The notes: generated from the sequence alone by a model not told the origin. 64,000 nt of DNA from Rosa chinensis (GCF_002994745.2 NC_037089.1:4719501-4783500); one strand, 5' to 3'; numbered from the stretch's first letter, positions 21,819 through 34,550 are shown. Made by a program: numbers and translations.

Positions 21819-22102
21819 CGTTATCAATACGAGCCCTAACTCTAGCACTAAAAGAAAAAAGAAAAAAAGATTAAATTCAGTTTACTCCCCTGAACTTTAG
21901 GCCTAAAATCAGATTGGTCCCTCTTTCTGAAAATCGATTACGATGGTCCCTATACTCTCAAATGATATCACCCGAGTCCAAAATTTGAATTTGGCTCGAA
22001 ACATGACGTCAGCTGCTGAGTTGGAGCCGACATGGGGGCCCACAATGAGGGCAAAATGGACATTTCAAATTTTTCTCTCTTTTTTTTAAAATTTTTTTCT
22101 CT

Positions 22103-22208
<106 letters not shown>

Positions 22209-22682
22209 AGATGCTTCGATCCACCGTCCTCTCACCTGGCCCGGCTCCGACCCGACCCTCCCTTCCCTCCTCCTCAACTCCCACCTCGACTCCGTCCCTG
22301 CCGAGCCCTCCTTCCACCTTTCATAGCCAATAAGTACCTTCTACACCAAATATTCTCAACAACGCAGAACCAATTACTTCTGGGTTATTATTTAGTTCTT
22401 GAAAATGCTCAATACAACGAAACCATCATCAAAACTTCCAAACTAAACTCATAAAGAAAGAGTCTTTAACTGAAACACCATCAAAATAAACAACCCAGAA
22501 ACGAAACCAAATAGCGAAATTGAAGAGCTTGCCATTGCTTTGGTTATCTGATTCTTGAGCTTTGCAACAGACCCTGAACCTCCTCCTCCTCAAGTAATAA
22601 TAACCAGAGAGCCTGATGATATTGTTATTCCTGGACTGAATTTCCGACAAGGCCCACCTGGATTTTGGTGTCCTCTTCGCCT

Positions 22683-23105
22683 TGACGATCAAATTCCACG
22701 GCGTCCGATATCGTAAAAGACCCGAATCTCATCGCCGGGGCTGGCCTGACCCTCGTCCAAAACAAACCCGACCTTCAGTTCCTTGAACTCGTTAGAGACG
22801 GCAAACTTGGCGGCGCCGTCGAGGCCGCCGATCTCCTCGTCGGGGACGTAGGACACGTGGAAGGTGCAGATTGGGTTGAAGCCTGCGACTTTGAGAATGC
22901 GGATGGCCTCGAGGTACTGGATAGCGATGCACTTATCGTCCTGGGCGCCGCGGGAGAAGATGTGGCCTTCGAGGGTGCGGTGGGCCGAGAAGGGCGGGTG
23001 GGCCCACTTGGAGGGCTCGGCGGGGACGGAGTCGAGGTGGGAGTTGAGGAGGAGGGAAGTGAGGGTCGGGTCAGAGCCGGGCCAGGTGAGGGGACAGCGG
23101 ATAGG
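22683..23105 (-). pseudogene. ACY1: Captured aminoacylase-1 (ACY1) exons
   Basis: On the minus strand, from about 23105 down to 22683, the codons follow the catalytic domain of aminoacylase-1, which removes N-acyl groups from amino acids in the cytosol. Visible landmarks are the metal-site region HLDSVPAEP, then FSRGAQDDK (the H-x-D and D-D-K parts of the M20 family) and VPDEEIGG (the conserved Glu pair). The reading ends near LIVKAKRTPK. The 5' and 3' parts of the gene are missing, so it is a captured fragment. Small changes suggest no selection for protein. Confidence 0.8.
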
Positions 23106-23717
23106 AGCATCTGGGAGAGAGAGAGACAGATCGGAGAGAGAGAGAGAATATAGAGAAAAAAAATCAAAATAAAAAGAGAGAAAAAATTAGAAAAATTTGA
23201 AATGTCCATTTTGCCCTCATTGTGGGCCCCCATGTCGGCTCCAACTCAGCAGCTGACGTCATGTTTCGAGCCAAATTCAAATTTTGGACTCGGGTGATGT
23301 CATTTGAGAGTATAGGGACCATCGTAATCGATTTTCAAAAAAAGAGACCAATCTGATTTTAGGCCTAAAGTTCAGGGGAGTAAACTGAATTTAATCCAAA
23401 AAAAAAAAACTCCCCCATCAAAACTGCCGCAAGAACCCAAACACGACCGAGCCTACCCTCGGCCGCCTACTGCACGCCTGCCACCTGCCGCAAGCCTCCT
23501 TGCTGCCCCTGCAGCCAATGCACCCAGCGCCCAGCCCAACGCTCGCCTGCCAGCCTGCCAACGCGCCCTGCCCCCAGCTTGCCCCTGCCCTCCTACCGCA
23601 CACCTAGCGCGCCCGTGCTCTTGCCAGCGTGCCAAGCAACTAGCCCGCGCGCCTGCAGCCTCTGCTGCCCCGTAACTCACTGCAGCCTTACGTTCCAGCC
23701 CTCTGCCACAACCAGGA

Positions 23718-24287
23718 TTGCAAACCCTAAAGCTATGGCAAGCGCTTCGTGAACGTTATGGCAACGTTCGTGACTCCATCCCTCCGAATTTAGAAGCAGA
23801 ATGGAATGATCTTCGCTTCTTTGACTTTGATACAGTCATACAATTTTATTCGGAAGCTCTCCGCATCATAGGAATGATGTGCTTCTGTGGCAAGACGATC
23901 ACAGAAGAATATTTGATTGAGAAAACCCTCAATACCTTCCCTGTCTGTGCTATGAGGTCCTGTGATTTATTTCAGACTCATATAAATGCAAGACTGATCA
24001 CAAGCTTTCAACAGCTTATTGAAACTATGGAAATTGCTGAAAGGCAAGGCAACGAGCTTGTGAGAAGAGAAATTGATAGGCTTCGAGATAGCTATCCAAA
24101 GCATCGTCCCATGGCTAGAGAAAGTCGCCATAGACGTCATGATCTATATGATCAAAATACTCATGAAGGTAGTCGCCAAAGGAAACAATCACATCACCGT
24201 AGGAGTCGTGACTTTGAGGGCGAAGGGTTGGAAACCATAGAACCAACGTTGGCCAAGGTCATAATTTTCCAACGCCTCCGGTCCTAG
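23718..24287 (+). pseudogene. Copia gag (UBN2 type) fragment
   Basis: An open frame of 189 codons with the gag core: LWQALRERYGN, TVIQFYSEALRIIGMMCFCG and EEYLIEKTLNTFP, then a basic tail. It lacks a CCHC zinc knuckle in frame and the start of gag is unclear. It is the longest intact part of the large element. Confidence 0.85.
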
Positions 24288-24847
24288 GGACCATGCACAT
24301 TGCGCCAATGTGCCTCAATCAAGGGATAATCCTCTTCATGGTGTCTATTTCTGATATGGAACGTTTGATCAATGGACCTGAATTTGCAATGTACCTGAAT
24401 TTGCAATGTACCTAAAAAGGTAGCCGCATCTATCATGGTGATCAAGACATCGAGTTCAAAAAGACTTTAAATTTGGCGATGAAGACAAAATGCCGCAGAT
24501 TTTTATTTCAAATAGTCTTTTATTTTTCCAAGAATTATGTAATGGCAATTATGCCTTAATCAATAAATGACAATTTTGTATTAACTCTTTCTCAAGTGGC
24601 GCATCCAATAAAGTATGATGTCTAGGAAAGTGATTGAGATTAGTGGTACTTCAGAGAGCCTCGCTCCACTGACATCTCTCTCTACTTCCCTGGTCATATT
24701 TGATTGGAGTTACTACGATTGTCTAAGTTTGATTTTTATTTTGGATTAGACTTTGGTTAAAGAAGCTTTGATGTAATCATTGGCTATTAATAAAGTGTCG
24801 ATTCTTTTACTTAATGCCTGGACATACCTTAATTCGAACTTTATTAT

Positions 24848-26010
24848 TTGAAAGATATAAGAGCCAATGGTTTTCATGTGGAAACACATTGTGAGAATGG
24901 ACAAGAGTTCCTTTGCATCACCTCTAATGACTACAGACGTAAACGAGTATTAGAGAAACTTATGTGTCGCTCCAGTGGGTTGTATGCAACCACTATTCGA
25001 GTTATTGAATCCAACCATGTCATGAGAGACGACTTATGGGATTTTGACACATATAGGCTTTGACACGGCCGTTTGGGACACCCAGGTCATGATATAATGA
25101 TTCGTGATACTAAAGACTTCACACAGACATCTCTTCTTCAGAACGAAGAGAAGTAAGAATCAAAAGTCGATTCAAAGAGAGCATTGCACCGCCGCTGCGC
25201 CTTGGGGCGCCGCCGCCATGCACCACCGGCCTGCCAACGCCGGCGCCGTGATCCCCATGCGGCAAAATCATGGCTTTGACGCCATGTATGGAGACTTGGC
25301 TCCTCTCTCTACTTCTCAAAGTAAATTGTGATATTGTAGCTCAACCAAAACCTTCATTGGTTGATTATAAGGCCAATCTTTCATTCTGTAAAGCCTTTTT
25401 TTTAAGGATCACGACCATCCTATGCAAATGACACTAAAGAAATAATTTCATTCTTACAAAGAATCCAAGAGGATTCTATGGATCGACTCAACCAACTTGC
25501 TGACTGCTTAGATGTTTTATGATATTGGTTGATATGCGGACACACTGGTCACATGTCGCGCTATCATCCACTCGTAATGCTACTTAAGATGAACTCCTAA
25601 CCCAAATCATATGGCTACGGGCTCACTACCCGAATCATCCTGTTCAGTCAATTCGACTTGAAAATGCTAGAGAGTTTACATCGATGACTATTGCATATCA
25701 TTGGGTATTGATATCAAGTATCATATTCCCATGTACACACCCAATTGGTCTCGCGGAAAAGCCACCATTAAACGACTACGATGGTAGCCCAGACATTGGT
25801 AATGCGCACCAATATTTCCGCTTGGGTTATGCAATATCGCATGCAACTATGCTAATTCATCTACGACTCATAGCAGTCACTCAACTTTTATTTGCATTAC
25901 AGCTAGTGACTGGGTTCGAGCCTAATATCTCTTACTTATGCATATTTGAGTGTGCAGTTCATGTGCCAATTGCACCGCTACAGCGCATCAACATGAGTCA
26001 TTGCAACGAA
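24848..26010 (+). pseudogene. Copia GAG-pre-integrase and integrase remnants
   Basis: A GAG-pre-integrase piece reads GHPGHDIMIRDT near 25074-25110, after ICEITSN-like residues. From 25684 the frame reads like the integrase C-terminal part: LAEKPP, then GYAISHATMLIHLRL, then QLVTGFEPNISYLCIFECAV, where intact elements have the same pattern with G for E. Stops and frameshifts separate the parts. Two short GC-rich tracts (25185-25270) do not look like integrase and may be foreign. Confidence 0.75.

Positions 26011-26042
<32 letters not shown>
26009..26042. repeat. (AT)n microsatellite
   Basis: About seventeen AT dinucleotides inside the degenerate Copia interior. Confidence 0.9.
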
Positions 26043-26047
<5 letters not shown>

Positions 26048-26429
26048 GTTGGACATGAGTCTCCAACTATAAATCCGCTATGTAGAACCCTCTTTTTTCG
26101 CTGGATTTGCTGATTGTCACTTTGATAAGACAGTCTTCCCGTCATTAGGGGGATATTAGAACGTCAGCGTTCAACAGGAACGACAAGAATTGTCGTGGTC
26201 TGTCCCCACTATGTCTCATCTTGATCCCCTAAAAGTGACGAGATCACATATACCTGTGCAAACATGTATGCAAGGATTGATGTCCCCATAGGAGGACATG
26301 GTGCCACCCAGAGGAGATGGGTACGACACCACTACCATGAATGGTGGTATGGTGACGCCATAAGGTGGCATAATAGGGCCATAGGCCATAGGTTCCGCTA
26401 GAGAGCGTAGGAGACCCATAGGTTCGATG

Positions 26430-28250
26430 GATTCTCGCCCTAGGAAGAGAGCGAGTTTGGCACAACTTGATCCATTGATCATTGATACTCAAAATCCATC
26501 TCATGAGAATATTCTGGATTGTGGTTATGTCCAAGAGACATCGTTGGGGGACGCCTCAATGTTAGAACAAATTCCTGAGAATATAGAGATCTCTACGAAC
26601 TACACTAGTGTACATGAGGACGTGGAATTATTGAGACCAATGACATCAAACCTTACTTCGTTGAAGAATGCCAACGTAGAGAAAATTGGCCTAAATGGAA
26701 AGATGTGATCCAGGTTGAATTGGATTCACTAATGAAGATGAAGGATTTCGGGCCGGAGATGCCAACACCTCCTAACATAAAACCTGTTGACATTAATAAG
26801 TCTTCATTAGATAGCGTGGTGAGAAAAAGAGATGATAATCTCATCTTATAGCACAAGGCCTCTCACAAAACGCATTGGAATCGACTACGAGAAGACATAT
26901 TCTCTCGTAATTGATGTCATTGCACTCCACTACCTTGTCAGTTTGGTAGTTTCCAAATAACTGAACATGCAACTTACGAATGTGGTCACTACGTATCTCT
27001 ATGGGGATCTAGATATGGAATATAATGAAGGTTCTTGTGGACTTCATTTACCCAAATCAAGTGGCTCTTGACCACGGAGCGCGTTTGCAATAAGGGTAAA
27101 ATGTTCACTAAAGTGACTACTTGATTGGGAATGGATATGACGAACTATGCCCCTGCGTTTTCATGACAAGTTCTGGATTTGCAATTGTCACGGTTTATGT
27201 TGATAAACATAATTGGAACCCTTGAGAGTTAAGGGAAACCGCTGAACACCTGAAATCCAAGTTTGAGATGAAGGACCTTGGGAGAACACGGTTTTATCTA
27301 GATTTAGAACTTGTATACCATGTCAATAAATGCTTTGCATTTTGATAAAGTCAAAGATGCACTCCCATGGTCGTCCGTAGTCATGACCCTAAGAGGGATA
27401 CGTTTCATCCCAGGTATGATGACGAAGACGTGTTAATTGGCAGAAGTGTCTTACCTAAGTGCAATAGGCGCATTATTGTACTTAACACAATACAAGGTCG
27501 GACACCTCATTTGTTATGAATTTGTTGGCTAGATGTAGCCATGCGCCAACGTAACGCCATTGGACTGGTATAAAGACAATCTTTCGATACTTGAGATGTA
27601 CGATAGATATGAACTTGTTTTATCCATACAGAGAGAAAAGAAATGACGGAAGTATGGGATCGGACCCCACAAGGCAAAATGCCACCTTCCGTAATGTTGA
27701 CGCCGACACCGCCGTCCATGGTGGTCGACGTCCTCCTCCTCCCCTCCATCAAAATGACAACGATGTCTTGATGGGTTTTGCTGATGCAGGGTATCTATCT
27801 GACCCTCACAAAGGTCTCTCCCAAACGGGTTATGTCTTTACCATGGGAAGCACTGCAATATCTTGGAGGTCTACAAAGCAGACCCTTGTTGCTACTTCCT
27901 GAAATCATGCAGAGATTATTGCTCTACATGAAGCCGTGCGAGAATGCATATGGCTAAGGTATGTAATTAGACATATTCGAGAAACTTGTGGTTTGAAATA
28001 TACCACAGATGAACTTACATGCATTTATGAAGATAATGCAGCTTGTATTGAGCAAATGAAATTAGGTTTCATCAAGGGCGACAACACCAAGCATATATCG
28101 CCTAAGTTCTTTTACAATCAGTAACAACAAGCACTTCTAAATATTGAAGTGAATCAAATCCGATGTAAGGAAAATGTAGCGGACCTATTTACTAAGTCGT
28201 TACCTAAATTCACCTTCGAGAAACATGTGAAGGGCATCGGATTGAGAAAG
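26430..28250 (+). pseudogene. Copia reverse transcriptase and RNase H remnants
   Basis: The pieces begin with SRPRKRASLAQLDP. A broken reverse transcriptase follows, with only short matches and many frameshifts. RNase H is clearer at 27760-28250: MGFADAGYLSDPHKGLSQTG, then STAISWRSTKQTLVATS, an in-frame TGA at 27900, and AEIIALHEAVRECIWLR. It ends with ENVADLFTKSLPK before the polypurine tract. The GC-rich stretch at 27690-27750 interrupts it. Confidence 0.8.
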
Positions 28251-28475
28251 TTATCCGAACTCTCATTATTGTAGCAATCAGGGGGAGATATTGACATCAG
28301 GGGGAGGTATGATGTCTATATGTTCGATCTCGAAGAGTGAAGGACGTGTTGTGCTCTTTTTGTCATTCGATCAGGGTTATTTTTGTCTTACAGAGTTTTT
28401 GTTACCTGGAAAGGTTTTTTAGTGAGGCAACGATCAAAGCGTCATCCCCCCAAGTTTGAGCGGCACAAGGGGGAG

Positions 28476-28674
28476 TGTTGAAGGAAGTCGACATCATGTG
28501 TGCCTCTTCAAACTAGGGTTTAGTCCTAGAGTTGTAATAGGAAAATGTTCTAGATTTCCTAGTTATGTTCGGATTTTATTATCTTTCTTGTACTCTGTAA
28601 ATTTCCTTTATAAAGGGCTCATATTATCAATAATAAGACACAATTCTCTCTGCAATTTCATTTTTATTATAACA
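28476..28674 (+). repeat. 3' LTR of the large Copia element
   Basis: It matches the 5' LTR over its full 199 bp with roughly 15 substitutions and no large indels. A polypurine tract, CAAGGGGGAG, ends directly before it. Confidence 0.9.
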
Positions 28675-30645
28675 CTTTTTACCAAATAATTTGACCAAAA
28701 GATCTTCTGCAAATCTTTTATCAGTGGCCTTATATACTTTAATCTTCAAACATCGACAATCTTCCAAAAGACTTTTCTGTCTGCCTCTGGAAAGAATTAA
28801 GAAACTAACTTTTTAACTTTTAGAAAGTTGATCACCACAAACTTTTAGCTTTATGAGAATAAGTTGACATACCTAGAAACATATGTATTTAATACAGAGA
28901 ATCATGAATCTGGTTTACATATTCTGACGATCCTAGCATTTTATAAGGATTTAAAGAGATTCCAAGTACAAATACAGTGTATCATATTTATTTGTCAATT
29001 TCCAATTTATTTGTCAATTTTGGAATTTGACAAATGAACAATGTAATAATCACCAACAGTGTTCGGCAAGAACAATACTATATTATAAACATATATACAC
29101 AAAGAAGAACACTAATTGAAACTCAAGAAATACATATACCTATTGACCGACGCATTAACGACTTTCAAGTCCACAAACAACACTAGAAACGCGGAGGAAA
29201 ACCTAGAGAGAACTTTGAGAGAAAAGTTGCCGACTGTGCCTGTCCGGCTGCGCCTCGACGCTGACGATGGCTTCTGGCCTCGCCGGCGGTCGTCGAGTGC
29301 GGCCGGATGGGTTGACGATGTGAGCTAGCGACGGTTGGGGCTGTATGGGCTCCTTAGGCCATGGCTTTGGCTGGCGGCAGTGTCGACACAGGCAAAAGGT
29401 ACGCGGCAGAGGGTGGAGCCTGATCGGATCCTTTTTGGATCTCGCTGCTATCGCTGGGTTTGTGGCTGGGCTACGTATCTGTTCTGGTGGTTTCTATGGT
29501 TTGATCCATTCGGATCTAGCCATGAAATAGTTGGAGGCTCATGGATCGATCTCAGTGCTTTCAGCGGATGAGGGCGACGAGCAAGGATGGACGGGCTTCG
29601 GTGCGTGCAGTGGAGGGCAGTTTGCGGTGCTGATCGACGATGTGACTTCGCCGGAGGTTGGGATCTGCAAGCAACGGCGTGATGGGATTGGAAGCACGAT
29701 GGTGGTGGTTGGGTTATCTGTGCAGCACATTTCGTGGGCCGGGCTCAGTGGCTGGAGCTCTTGAGCCCTAATCCGGTGATGGGCCTGGTCTGGACCTGAA
29801 GTATCTTGGGCCTGGGGTTTTACTCGGGGTTCAAGATGATTTATTTTATTTTTACTGTTTTTAGTTACTAGTATATTTCGTTGCTTTGGGAATCCTAGGT
29901 TTGTATTACTCTCTAATTTTGTTAGGGAACTACGCACTTTCGTGCCTCTAGCAAATCCTCTTGAGTAGTTATGACGGAGGATTCTCGAGACAGGGGCTTG
30001 GGAAGCTTTTGGTTCCCGGGTCTCCCTGCCTAGTACTTGACGTTGAGTCTTTTATTACTTGCTTCTTAGTTCTCTCTAGTTGTACACCAATTGAGGTCTC
30101 TAGGCGACTAGGTTTACTTTTCAAAGAGAGGTTTTGTAGTGAGGATTTATCTCCTGTATGTAGGCTCAATAAGTGAGCGCATGTGCTAACAGTGAGGGTC
30201 ACTTGTCCTTTGCCTGATAGCTTATATCATGTATGATTTTGGTGTAAGACAGCATTCGATGTACGTGCCTTCTGGCCATGGATATATGAATGAAAGTATC
30301 TCATTTTCTCAAAAAAAAAAAATTGAAACTCAAGAAATGAGCGCATGTGATTGGTTGCAACCAAAGGACTAGTATGCAAAACACAACCAAACAGTCTGAA
30401 TCTCTTGGTTTAAAAATAGTTGTGATCCAGCATCTTCTGGTATGAATAGTTGTGATCCTGATAATAAATATCGATAAAGGACGAAACACATGATGGTGGG
30501 GTGTGGCAGCTTTCATTGCAGAAAAAGGTAGGCCTTGGACTCATATTGCAGAAATTGAAAGGGAGAAATATCTAATCTGATCTCTAGCTAAGCAATTAGC
30601 AATGTCAAGTCACAACACATACAATCAGCACAAGAAGACAAACGG
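28674..30645. repeat. Segmental duplication, copy 2 (right of the Copia element), split by an insertion
   Basis: 28674-29131 and 30321-30645 together match 20848-21605. The copy begins at the exact end of the 3' LTR and ends at AAGAAGACAAA, after which the sequence differs (CGGGTCC here, GGATGTG in copy 1). It carries no recognised gene. Confidence 0.88.
29131..30320 (+). mobile_element. Poly(A)-tailed non-LTR retroinsertion (LINE-like, non-autonomous)
   Basis: The insertion ends with a run of about twelve A at 30311-30320. It is bordered by an 18-bp direct repeat, AATTGAAACTCAAGAAAT, at 29114-29131 and 30321-30338. Copy 1 of the host segment (around 21281) shows the empty site. The 5' half is GC-rich (29220-29760) with open but unrecognised frames; the 3' half is AT-rich. 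No reverse transcriptase is seen, so this is a non-autonomous or internally deleted element moved by LINE machinery. Target-primed insertion is the clear mechanism, but the family is unknown. Confidence 0.8.
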
Positions 30646-31263
30646 GTCCTTTTGCTTTTTAATTTGGTCTGAACGCAACCATGAAACCATGCCCCAGAAA
30701 CTGGTTGATGGTTCCCACTTCTTCTTCTTCTTCTTCTTCTTCCTCTCTTGTAATTATAATTAGCATCTCAAAAGACAATTAAGCCAGAGTGATATCAGCA
30801 TTTGCGTAATAATTATTTGATAATTAATCTTGTTTCTGGTGCTGGTAGGCTTATCCTCTATACCTTTGTAGCCAGCAACCACAAGTCAAGGGTACTAAAT
30901 GACCACAACGACCACCATAAATTCGATCATCTTGTTCTTGGTCTACTCAAACCTGCACCCTACTTGGTAGAATTAACTACTTACTTTACTCTTCTGCTAT
31001 AAGAGATTGACCAGCTCCTGTACACGTATATATATACTTGTACACACACACACATATTTACAGTATGTACCCACTTAACACAGTCAAGAAGTCCATCTAG
31101 CTAGTATGGAGTTATTCCAAAAACCAAACGACGGTGATACTAGAGCCACAAAATGTGGGCATATAAAAAGTAGGAATAGTTTATCACTGACGACACTCAA
31201 CTTTCTTTTTTTATTTTTAATTTATTTCATATTAATCCATTCCTGGTTATTGTAAGATAATAA
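30646..31263. other. Upstream region of the DLK2-like gene
   Basis: There are no coding features. It contains a (CTT)n run at 30720-30742, an AC run at 31042-31054, and AT-rich DNA. It probably holds the promoter of the hydrolase gene. Confidence 0.5.
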
Positions 31264-31273
31264 CTATAAATAG
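31264..31273 (+). promoter_or_regulatory. TATA box of the DLK2-like gene
   Basis: CTATAAATAG lies about 150 bases before the start codon, the expected distance for a plant gene with a leader of about 120 bases. No other strong TATA occurs between it and the ATG. Confidence 0.75.
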
Positions 31274-31415
31274 GAGCATAGGACCAGCACATAGCTAACG
31301 AACAATACCAGACACAGTTGTAGGCTTGTAGCTCCTTCCTGATCTTCATAAGTTCATAACTTCATTTTTCTCTCTTTGTTTCTCTAGCCATCTGTTTCAT
31401 CCCAACTTAAGCACA

Positions 31416-32396
31416 ATGGTGTTAGAAACTAAGAGCCTTTCATCAGCCATGAACGCTAAAATCGTGGGCACGGGGAGTGAGTCCATAGTCTTAGCACATG
31501 GCTATGGGGGAGACCAGTCTGTGTGGGACAAAATCCTTCCCTACTTGGCTCAACATTACAGTGTTCTTGTTTTCGACTGGACCTTTTCGGGTGCTGCTAA
31601 GGACCCCAACCTCTTTGATCCTGCCAAATATTCGAGCTACGATGATTTTGCTCATGACTTGATTGCTCTATTGGATGAACTTAACTTGAAATCCTCAGTC
31701 TATGTTGGCCACTCCATGTCTGGTATGGTTGGATGCATTGCTTCCATCAAGAGACCTGACCTCTTTAGCAGCCTCATACTTATTGGAGCTTCTCCTAGGT
31801 ATACTATACTACTCTTCTCCCTAGATGTACTTTCTTCTTGCTAGCCGAAAACTCAACTAGTTCATTTTGTTCTAGATATACTATCTTCCAAAACTTGCCT
31901 CTTGCAAGTCGAAAACTCACCTAGTTCATCTTAAATAGAATTTTCAGTCTTTTATTTGGTTGTAGCTCTTTCTTTACTGTTCAAGCATATGCATCAGCCG
32001 TAGAGCTATAGTACTGTTCAAGCTCATATATATTTGGCTTCTTATTATATTGGAAGTTCATGTATGAACCAACTATCAGAACAAGGGTGCTGAAAAGGAA
32101 AATTAGTTTTTGGGGCTAAATTCAAGTGGAATATCTGACAGACATATATGATGTGGGCTTTATATAAAGTATCATAAGAAACCATTTTTGATTGTGTAGT
32201 CTTCATTTTTGATATGAAATCATAATATCAGTCTTCATTTTTTATATGAAATCATAATATCATGAGATATTAAATTACCTAGTTGACTGTGACCACAAAG
32301 TAATTAGTTATTATGGATTGGTCTATACAACCACTTAATCCAGAAGTGACCAGGGCTTAGGTCCACTTTTTCTTTTAATACAATTCCTATATCAGC

Positions 32397-32427
<31 letters not shown>

Positions 32428-32939
32428 AACTGAAATTCTCTGCTACATCCATATGTAGGTATATGAATACAGATGACTATGAAGGTGGGTTTGGGAGTTC
32501 AGATATTAAACAAATCCTCTCAAGCATAGAATCCAACTTTCACAACTGGGCTGCTCACTTTGCTCCCCTTGTTGTGGACTCAAATGACCCTCTCTCTGTT
32601 GACAAGTTTACCAAGTGCCTGCAAAAAATGAGACCTGAATTTGCACTTGCTGTAGGAAAAATCGTCTTTTACAGCGACGAAAGAGACACTCTCGACAAGG
32701 TCTCAACTCCATGCACTATCATCCACACCAGCAGTGACATTGTCTCTCCAAAATCGGTCGCGTTTTACATGCAGAAGAAAATCAAGGAAAACCCCAAAGT
32801 GGAGATTATGAATATTAATGGCCATTTCCCACAGTTGACTGCACACATTCAGCTTCTTGATGTGCTAGGACTAATCTTGGGGGTTGAATTGGATCTTGAT
32901 CTTGATCTTAAACCAAGATTGGGCAAATTATCATGCTGA
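31416..32939 (+). CDS. DLK2: Alpha/beta hydrolase of the D14/KAI2 receptor family, DLK2-like
   Basis: Two exons, 31416-31798 and 32459-32939, 864 nt (287 aa), with the intron inside an Arg codon (SPR-Y). The catalytic triad is Ser100 in VGHSMSG, Asp221 in TSSDIVSP and His250 in INGHFPQLT. The N-terminal LAHGYGGDQSVWDKI is the oxyanion loop of this family. Intron position and length fit DLK2, the third branch beside D14 (strigolactone receptor) and KAI2 (karrikin receptor). Residues such as DWTFSGAAKDPNLFDP and ASPRYMNTDDYEGGF match DLK2 best in my memory. The role of DLK2 is poorly settled; it is induced by karrikin and strigolactone signalling. Oddity: family members usually end near residue 265-270, but this one has an extra acidic LDLDLDL stretch before its C terminus. 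The intron holds a TG microsatellite just before the acceptor. Confidence 0.92.
32400..32427. repeat. (TG)n microsatellite in the DLK2-like intron
   Basis: About fourteen TG dinucleotides, ending 30 bases before the exon 2 acceptor at 32457-32458. Length change here could affect splicing efficiency. Confidence 0.9.
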
Positions 32940-33447
32940 TTATGAATTAGATGAGTAATTTCTCGTACTCCTGTCCTCTTTGTTTTAGCTTTTCTTGTGG
33001 AAGCGTAGCATAGCACTATAGCTAGCTAGAATAATGTGAAGGCCAGACATATATATATGCCTATTTCAGACGGCCTCTTCCTTTATGTTATCGTATGTTA
33101 ATCATCATTTCATTAAATATAAATTGTGTTTGGTTTATATTTCTAATTTCAGAGTGGCTACATAAAGAGATTCACTGAACTAATGTAGTTGTGACTTGTG
33201 AGTATGATTATAGTATCCGAGGATTATTAGGTTTCTCGTGAGCTAGCTAGCTTGAAGTCTTGAACACTAATGAACACTCAGCCCATTCTTCTCAATTAAT
33301 GTATAAAAGTTGCATATAATCAACAGATATGCATGTCTTAAACATTTTGTGAAAGTGATCCAAAGTTTTATGAAGTTGATAGACCCAACTGAACCAGGAC
33401 AATATAAAACATTCAATTGAAAATCACAAGAAATTAAGTACTATCGA
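32940..33447. other. DLK2-like 3' UTR and spacer
   Basis: AT-rich sequence with no coding signal. The first 180 bases or so are probable 3' UTR (AATATAAA-like signal near 33116). The remainder is spacer to the convergent F-box pseudogene. Confidence 0.5.
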
Positions 33448-33668
33448 TCAGCAGAGTCCTTCAAACGATGGTGTGATCCAAAATGGGATGTAGTCCGATT
33501 CACAATGATTCAGAGAGTAAAGTGGTGTGGTGCTTTTGTTCTCTAAATTGAAGATACCTATCTCCCATGTTGAACCAGTGTAATAAGCATAGTAGATAGA
33601 ATTCGGCTGGCATCCACGAAAGTTCAAAGCCAAAACGGACATTGAATGACTCTCACCTAAGAATAGAG

Positions 33669-33893
33669 CATCATCTCCAATAACCACTGTAAGTGGCTTA
33701 ATGGTTCTTGCCTAGTTGGGTGTGCGCTCCTCAACCTAGGTTCGAACCTCGAAGCTGTCAAAGTGGCCAGACACGGTGCTGCAATGCACAGTTGGAGCAT
33801 TTCACATGCGCTGAAGGGGTTTATCTTGAATTTAGGAAGCTTTTGGGTTCCTCTTGACAAAGTCAAAAGAAAAAAAAATTCATCATCTCCAAT
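33669..33893 (+). mobile_element. tRNA-derived SINE inside the F-box pseudogene
   Basis: The body is about 33682-33880. An A-box-like TGGCTTAATGGT and a perfect B box, GGTTCGAACCT (33732-33742), mark a tRNA-derived head; the end is A-rich (AAAAGAAAAAAAAA). The 13-bp target duplication CATCATCTCCAAT lies at 33669-33681 and 33881-33893. It interrupts the coding strand of the F-box gene in the opposite direction. Confidence 0.9.
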
Positions 33894-34550
33894 GCTATTC
33901 ACCTCAATCAGTTGTGCATCACGGGATATCTATATATGGATTCGTCAGTTACCAACCGGTAAACCTTGAAGGTTGTAGCAGACACTTCCTTATGTGCCGA
34001 AACTTTTTCAACAAGCAATAGGTTTCCTTTGGTTGATTCAACAAGATATGTACACCTTTTAAGACTAAATTGAGGTTGAGCGGTTAGCATTCAATCTCCA
34101 CAGATTACTTCCCCATGCCAGGTATTGACTAGGTAGACATCGTTTCTATAAAATATAGCATGAACATACTTGGGATAACAACACGGCTTTAAACTGACCG
34201 TCGACCAATGATTTTGTCCCCCTGCAATGTAAGCTGCACCATGACTAGGAGTCTAGGACAGAAGATTGCTAAGACCACATAACTGTCCGGACGTAAAGTG
34301 GGATCGGCAGACAAGATAACCGTTGGGAGGGACTTCGTTTTGTAATATGTGAAGTCATATATGAGAGGAGTAAGATGGATGACCTTCAGTCGGCCGTTTC
34401 GGGCAGGGAACTTTCGAAGAGTTATGTTAGTCAGCGATATGTCTATTGTGGCCAACCAAGGCCAAAGCCACAATACTTTTCATTAGCAGGCACTGGTAAC
34501 CGAATGACGCTGTACAGTGGGATAGTCCAAGAGGAGGGATCATTAGCATG

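Noticed and set aside
23418..23715. Ala/Arg/Gly-rich minus-strand frames in the GC-rich part of the Copia element
   Set aside because: They arise from skewed composition (CCTGCC, GCCAGC) in the retroelement interior. There are no domains, and gag reads on the other strand next door.
33720..33760. tRNA gene suspected from a perfect B box (GGTTCGAACCT)
   Set aside because: No cloverleaf or acceptor stem could be paired, and the segment ends in poly(A) with target duplications, so it is a SINE head.
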